Program-made: the position numbers and the translations under genes
Notes under the pieces: model-generated
Databases searched by the model: none
The model's input: the letters and a program-made list of their open reading frames with translations, nothing else
Told to the model about the DNA's origin: nothing
Shown: piece by piece, positions 33,830-37,155 of the stretch
How positions within the stretch are numbered: the first letter of the stretch is position 1
Layout: each line of letters opens with the position of its first letter
Origin: Leucothrix arctica
Lineage (GTDB): Bacteria; Pseudomonadota; Gammaproteobacteria; Thiotrichales; Thiotrichaceae
DNA length: 37,155 bases
Direction: 5' to 3'
Assembly (NCBI RefSeq): GCF_003172895.1
Contig: NZ_QGKL01000002.1
Coordinates: 1-37,155 of the forward strand

Positions 33830-35380
33830 ATGAAGTTTAATCCTACTAAAGTTTTCCTAATGATGATGGCGTTTTTCAGTAGCAGCTCACTTTGGGCAGC
33901 GGAAGAAGCATCAGGATTTAGTGAAACGATCACAGCAGTCAGCGTTGGCGTTGATACATTTTTCGGTGATTATTTAGGTTGGTTCGTCAACCTTATCTTT
34001 TACAGTGTGCCATTCGGAGACATCAAGTTTCCACTAATCGTCGGTTGGCTGTTTGTTGCAGCATTTATCTTCACGCTTTACTTCGGATTCATCCAGCTTA
34101 GCAAGTTCAAGCTAGCGATCGACATCGTTCGTGGAAAGTTCACTGATCCAAACTCTAAGCATGAAGGTGAGGTTTCTCACTTCCAAGCACTAACAACTGC
34201 TCTTTCGGGTACTGTTGGTTTGGGTAACATCGCGGGTGTTGGTGTTGCATTAGCTATCGGTGGTCCTGGTGCTACATTCTGGATGATCGTTGTTGGTCTT
34301 CTAGGTATGGCTTCAAAGTTTGTCGAATGTACGCTAGGTGTTAAATATCGTACCGTTTTACCTTCTGGCGTTGTTTCTGGTGGTCCAATGTACTACCTAC
34401 GTGACGCAATGGCAGAACGTGGAATGGGTGGCCTAGGTAAATTTCTAGCGGTTATGTTCGCTTTAATGTGTATTCTAGGTGCACTTGGTGGCGGTAACAT
34501 GTTCCAGGCTAACCAAGCACACGCAATGCTTAATTATGCATTTGGCGTTCCAATGGAGTACGGCATCATCACAGGTGTTGTGATGGCTGCATTAGTATTC
34601 TCTGTAATTGTTGGTGGTATGCCTTCAATCGCTTCTGTAACTGAGAAAGTTGTTCCATGGATGGCTGCGCTTTACCTAGGTATGGCTGTTATTGTTATTG
34701 TATCTAACCTATCTATGGTTGGTCCTGCATTCTCTGCAATCTTTGATGGCGCGTTTACGGGTGCTGGTGTTGCTGGTGGTTTCATCGGTGCATTGATTCA
34801 AGGTCTGAAGCGTGCAACATTCTCTAATGAAGCCGGTGTTGGTTCAGCAGCGATTGCTCACTCAGCAGTAAAGACAAAAGAGCCTATCACGGAAGGTTTA
34901 GTATCTCTTCTTGAGCCTTTCATCGATACGGTTGTAATCTGCACAATGACAGCATTGGTTATCACTATTGCTGGTCTAAACATGGCTCCATTCGATGGTG
35001 CTGGTTTGACAGGTGTGACACTAACTGCTGCTTCGTTTGAAGCAACTGCTGGTATCTTTAAGTACTTCCTAGCAGTAGCTGTTCTGATGTTCGCATTCTC
35101 AACAATGATTTCTTGGTCTTACTACGGTCTTAAAGCTTGGACATTCTTGTTCGGCGAAGGCAACGTAACTGAGATTCTTTTCAAATTGTTATTCTGCGTA
35201 TTCGTTGTAGTTGGCGCGACAATCAAGTTTGGTGCGGTTATCGACTTCTCTGATGCTGCTATCTTCGCGATGTCTATCTTCAACATTATCGGTCTGTACT
35301 TCTTAATGCCGATTGTTAAGACTGAGCTAAAGTCGTTTATGAGTCGTGTTAAATCTGGCGAAATCAAGCGATTCAAGTAA
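33830..35380 (+). CDS. Sodium:alanine/glycine symporter (AGCS family)
   Basis: A 516-residue inner-membrane transporter with about ten or more membrane segments. The conserved AGCS segment ALSGTVGLGNIAGVGVALAIGGPGATFWM (about 123-151) is clear, and GLKRATFSNEAGVGSAAIAHSA (about 327-348) is another. It imports alanine, glycine or similar amino acids with sodium. The N-terminus (1-23, ending SLWAA) looks like a cleavable signal or extra hydrophobic segment. Codons such as GGT, GTT and GCA dominate, as in the csp gene, suggesting strong expression. It is monocistronic, with a strong terminator. Confidence 0.94.
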   Translation: MKFNPTKVFLMMMAFFSSSSLWAAEEASGFSETITAVSVGVDTFFGDYLGWFVNLIFYSVPFGDIKFPLIVGWLFVAAFIFTLYFGFIQLSKFKLAIDIVRGKFTDPNSKHEGEVSHFQALTTALSGTVGLGNIAGVGVALAIGGPGATFWMIVVGLLGMASKFVECTLGVKYRTVLPSGVVSGGPMYYLRDAMAERGMGGLGKFLAVMFALMCILGALGGGNMFQANQAHAMLNYAFGVPMEYGIITGVVMAALVFSVIVGGMPSIASVTEKVVPWMAALYLGMAVIVIVSNLSMVGPAFSAIFDGAFTGAGVAGGFIGALIQGLKRATFSNEAGVGSAAIAHSAVKTKEPITEGLVSLLEPFIDTVVICTMTALVITIAGLNMAPFDGAGLTGVTLTAASFEATAGIFKYFLAVAVLMFAFSTMISWSYYGLKAWTFLFGEGNVTEILFKLLFCVFVVVGATIKFGAVIDFSDAAIFAMSIFNIIGLYFLMPIVKTELKSFMSRVKSGEIKRFK

Positions 35381-35407
35381 GCCTTAATACTTGGGTTTAT
35401 GCTTAAG

Positions 35408-35434
35408 AAAGCCCGCCTTTAGGTGGGCTTTTTT
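35408..35434 (+). terminator. Rho-independent terminator of the symporter gene
   Basis: AAAGCCCGCC pairs with GGTGGGCTTT (one G-T pair) around a short loop, followed by six T. Confidence 0.9.
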
Positions 35435-35466
35435 GCTTTCTATAACAATAAATATTGGAATGTGAT

Positions 35467-36005
35467 ATGTCTGAAATTACTCCAGAACAAGTCGATTTAA
35501 GCCGTCATCTTATTAAAAATGGTCCAAAGTTTAGATCTCATACCATTGTCTTTGAAAAGGACACTGCCCACTTAAAACCCACCTTTTCATCACTGATTTT
35601 TTGCTTGGTTTATGTGGCGGTTGGACTATTTTTATTAGGTCTTGCAGCAGTGGTTTACGTAAAAAGTGGTCAGCTAGATTTGATCTTATTTTTGAGTATA
35701 TTAGGGACTGCGATTGGGACGTTTGGGATTACGCTGTTGCAGCCGTTTGTGAAGTACTCATTCTTTGATAAACAATCGGGCAAGTTTCGTAATCATTCTG
35801 ATCGTTCACTAATGCTTGAAAACATCCTGTCGTTGCAAATCACTAACAAGATGATCACGAGTAAGCATGGTTTAGCTTACCCTTGTTACGAGCTCAATGT
35901 GTTAACTGTTTAGATCCAACTGGTTATGGGCTTTCTAAATTTGATAAACTATACCATGCTCGTCAAGTGATGAAAGATCTTTTAAACTCTGGAAAGCAAA
36001 CATGA
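35467..36005 (+). pseudogene. Small two-helix membrane protein, probably frameshifted near its end
   Basis: The main frame 35467-35913 (148 residues from the ATG at 35467) encodes a charged N-terminus, two membrane helices (LIFCLVYVAVGLFLLGLA and LILFLSILGTAIGTFGITLL) and a cytoplasmic tail ending CYELNVLTV, after which it stops. In the next frame an open segment of about 30 codons continues (NCLDPTGYGLSKFDK to LLNSGKQT) and ends at a TGA at 36003-36005 that overlaps the transposase start as ATGA. I favour a one-base shift near 35905-35915 that split one gene. Alternatives are truncation by the insertion element, or a sequencing error. Function unknown. Confidence 0.55.
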
Positions 36006-36985
36006 ATGTTCATCGTAACGCTCGAACCACTCCTAAGACTCGTGAAGAAATTCATGCCAGTAAAGGCCATATGACCATTGATGTGGCAGCAAAGCACTTT
36101 AATGTAAGTCGTGGCACGATTATAAAGTGGCGTAAGCGTAAGAACTTCAATGATAAATCTCACCGACCTAACCGGTTGAACACCGCTTTGTTACCCGTTC
36201 AAGAAGCGATTATCGTTGAGCTCCGTCGCACATTACTATTAACACTGGATGACCTTTTGGTGGTGTCGCGCGAGTTTGTTGATAAAACACTCTCTCGATC
36301 CTCCTTACTTCGTTTACTCAAACGCCATGGTGCTAACCGTCTATCCCAGCTTTATGCAGAGCAGTCAGAAAGCTCAGGGGCTAAGAAGCCTAAAACCTTC
36401 AAAGATTATGAGCCTGGCTACCTTCATGTAGATATTAAGTACCTTCCCAACATGCCTGATGATACGCAAAAACGTTATTTATTAGTGGGCATTGATCGTG
36501 CGACACGCTGGGTCTATATGGAAGTGATCACCGATAAAACAGCGAAGACAGCCGCCAAATTCATCAAGACACTAGCTAATAAGTGTCCTGTTAAGATTAC
36601 AAAAATACTCACGGATAATGGGAAAGAGTTTACTGACCGCTTCTGTGTCACTGGCGAGCGTGAACCCACAGGCAACCACTTATTTGATAAAATGTGTGAC
36701 TCATTGACAATAGAGCACCGTTTAATTCCAGCAAAACACCCACAAACTAATGGCATGGTGGAACGCTTTAATGGTCGAATATCACAGGTGATTAAGTCCA
36801 CCTACTTTGCTTCTGCCGAAGAAATGGAAACAACGCTAAAACGTTACTTAATCACGTATAATCACCACGTTATTCAAAGAAACCTTGGACATTTGACCCC
36901 TATTCAAAGTATGAAGCAGTGGCAATTAGACAAACCTGATTTATTCAAAAAGAAAGTTTACAACCACGCGGTTCTCGACACGTAA
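36002..36985 (+). CDS. IS481-type DDE transposase
   Basis: A 327-residue integrase-fold transposase. The N-terminal helix-turn-helix (about 22-55, MTIDVAAKHFNVSRGTIIKWRKR) binds the element ends. The rve-type catalytic core has the DDE residues Asp 144 (HVDIK), Asp 205 (LTDNGKEF) and Glu 254 (NGMVERFNGR). The start MNVHRNARTTP and lack of an orfA/orfB frameshift fit IS481 rather than IS3. All catalytic residues and length look intact. I could not find matching terminal inverted repeats on either side; the right end may lie outside the window. Confidence 0.9.
   Translation: MNVHRNARTTPKTREEIHASKGHMTIDVAAKHFNVSRGTIIKWRKRKNFNDKSHRPNRLNTALLPVQEAIIVELRRTLLLTLDDLLVVSREFVDKTLSRSSLLRLLKRHGANRLSQLYAEQSESSGAKKPKTFKDYEPGYLHVDIKYLPNMPDDTQKRYLLVGIDRATRWVYMEVITDKTAKTAAKFIKTLANKCPVKITKILTDNGKEFTDRFCVTGEREPTGNHLFDKMCDSLTIEHRLIPAKHPQTNGMVERFNGRISQVIKSTYFASAEEMETTLKRYLITYNHHVIQRNLGHLTPIQSMKQWQLDKPDLFKKKVYNHAVLDT
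36002..36985 (+). mobile_element. IS481 family insertion element (ends not defined)
   Basis: Only the transposase gene is supported. Flanking sequence shows no clear inverted repeats or target duplication, so the true limits are unknown and extend past this interval. Confidence 0.55.
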
Positions 36986-37155
36986 CTGCTTTTTTGTGTA
37001 GCTTGATTGTTCAGTAGCTAATGACTGCTTACCGTCTGCTATGTCATCAATATATTTAAAAGCAGCGTATTGTTTCTTTGTCATCATTTCTTCTGGAGGA
37101 AGTTCTTTATAGAGCTTTTGTAACCACTTGCTCGACCTGCGGGTACTCTTCCAAA
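36941..37155 (-). CDS. Partial unidentified protein, runs off the window
   Basis: Reverse-strand frame open from the window edge for about 70 codons to a stop at 36941-36943. It overlaps the last 45 bases of the convergent transposase gene. The encoded C-terminus is hydrophilic and lysine-rich, with a protein-like stretch LPPEEMMTKKQYAAFKYIDD. I do not recognise the family. It may be a gene cut by the insertion, a gene that gained its end from element DNA, or a chance open frame. Confidence 0.35.
   Translation of the reverse strand, partial: WKSTRRSSKWLQKLYKELPPEEMMTKKQYAAFKYIDDIADGKQSLATEQSSYTKKQLRVENRVVVNFLFE

Noticed and set aside
1-37155. CRISPR arrays, toxin-antitoxin pairs, restriction systems, prophage genes
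   Set aside because: No regularly spaced repeats and no genes of these types were recognised.

Overview
The window is about 37 kb of chromosome from a gammaproteobacterium, probably marine or otherwise aquatic, of moderate to low GC. The signs are ZapD next to CoaE, a long ClpB, a PepQ-type Xaa-Pro dipeptidase, a sodium-coupled amino-acid symporter, and a set of genes for remodelling phospholipids into betaine lipids. The genus cannot be fixed from the sequence alone.

Layout. Positions 1-416 hold the 3' end of a ribosomal RNA operon (23S tail, 5S, terminator). Positions 687-7344 hold a DUF952 protein, an Lrp/AsnC regulator divergent from a long-form leuA, two AEC-family permeases, a HAD hydrolase and an RluA-type pseudouridine synthase. 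Positions 7611-13185 are core functions: clpB with a possible heat-shock promoter, zapD and coaE, a DUF2853 protein and folE2. Positions 13346-14974 encode an unusual protein: a divergent deacetylase-like domain followed by three copies of a beta-rich repeat on Pro/Thr linkers. Positions 15437-23420 form a peptide-use block: a Dpp/Opp-type ABC importer (binding protein, two permeases, two ATPases), a LysR regulator and the dipeptidase PepQ. Positions 23513-27700 hold ilvE, a DUF1697 protein, a cold-shock protein with a long leader, and a secreted pair (EF-hand protein and YHYH-domain lipoprotein). Positions 27908-30408 hold transaldolase and a xylulokinase-like kinase.

The most interesting block is 30752-33528: btaA, btaB and a PlcP-like phosphoesterase in one tight operon. 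Together they could carry out a whole pathway: strip phosphate headgroups from membrane phospholipids, then build the phosphorus-free betaine lipid DGTS on the released diacylglycerol. A possible Pho box and a long inverted repeat lie upstream. Between xylB and this operon lies a fragment of a voltage-gated cation channel, read here as a pseudogene.

The right end (33830-37155) holds a sodium:alanine-type symporter with codon use like a highly expressed gene, a small membrane protein that looks frameshifted, an IS481-type transposase, and a partial reverse-strand reading frame that runs off the window. No CRISPR array, tRNA, phage or recognisable defence system was seen.
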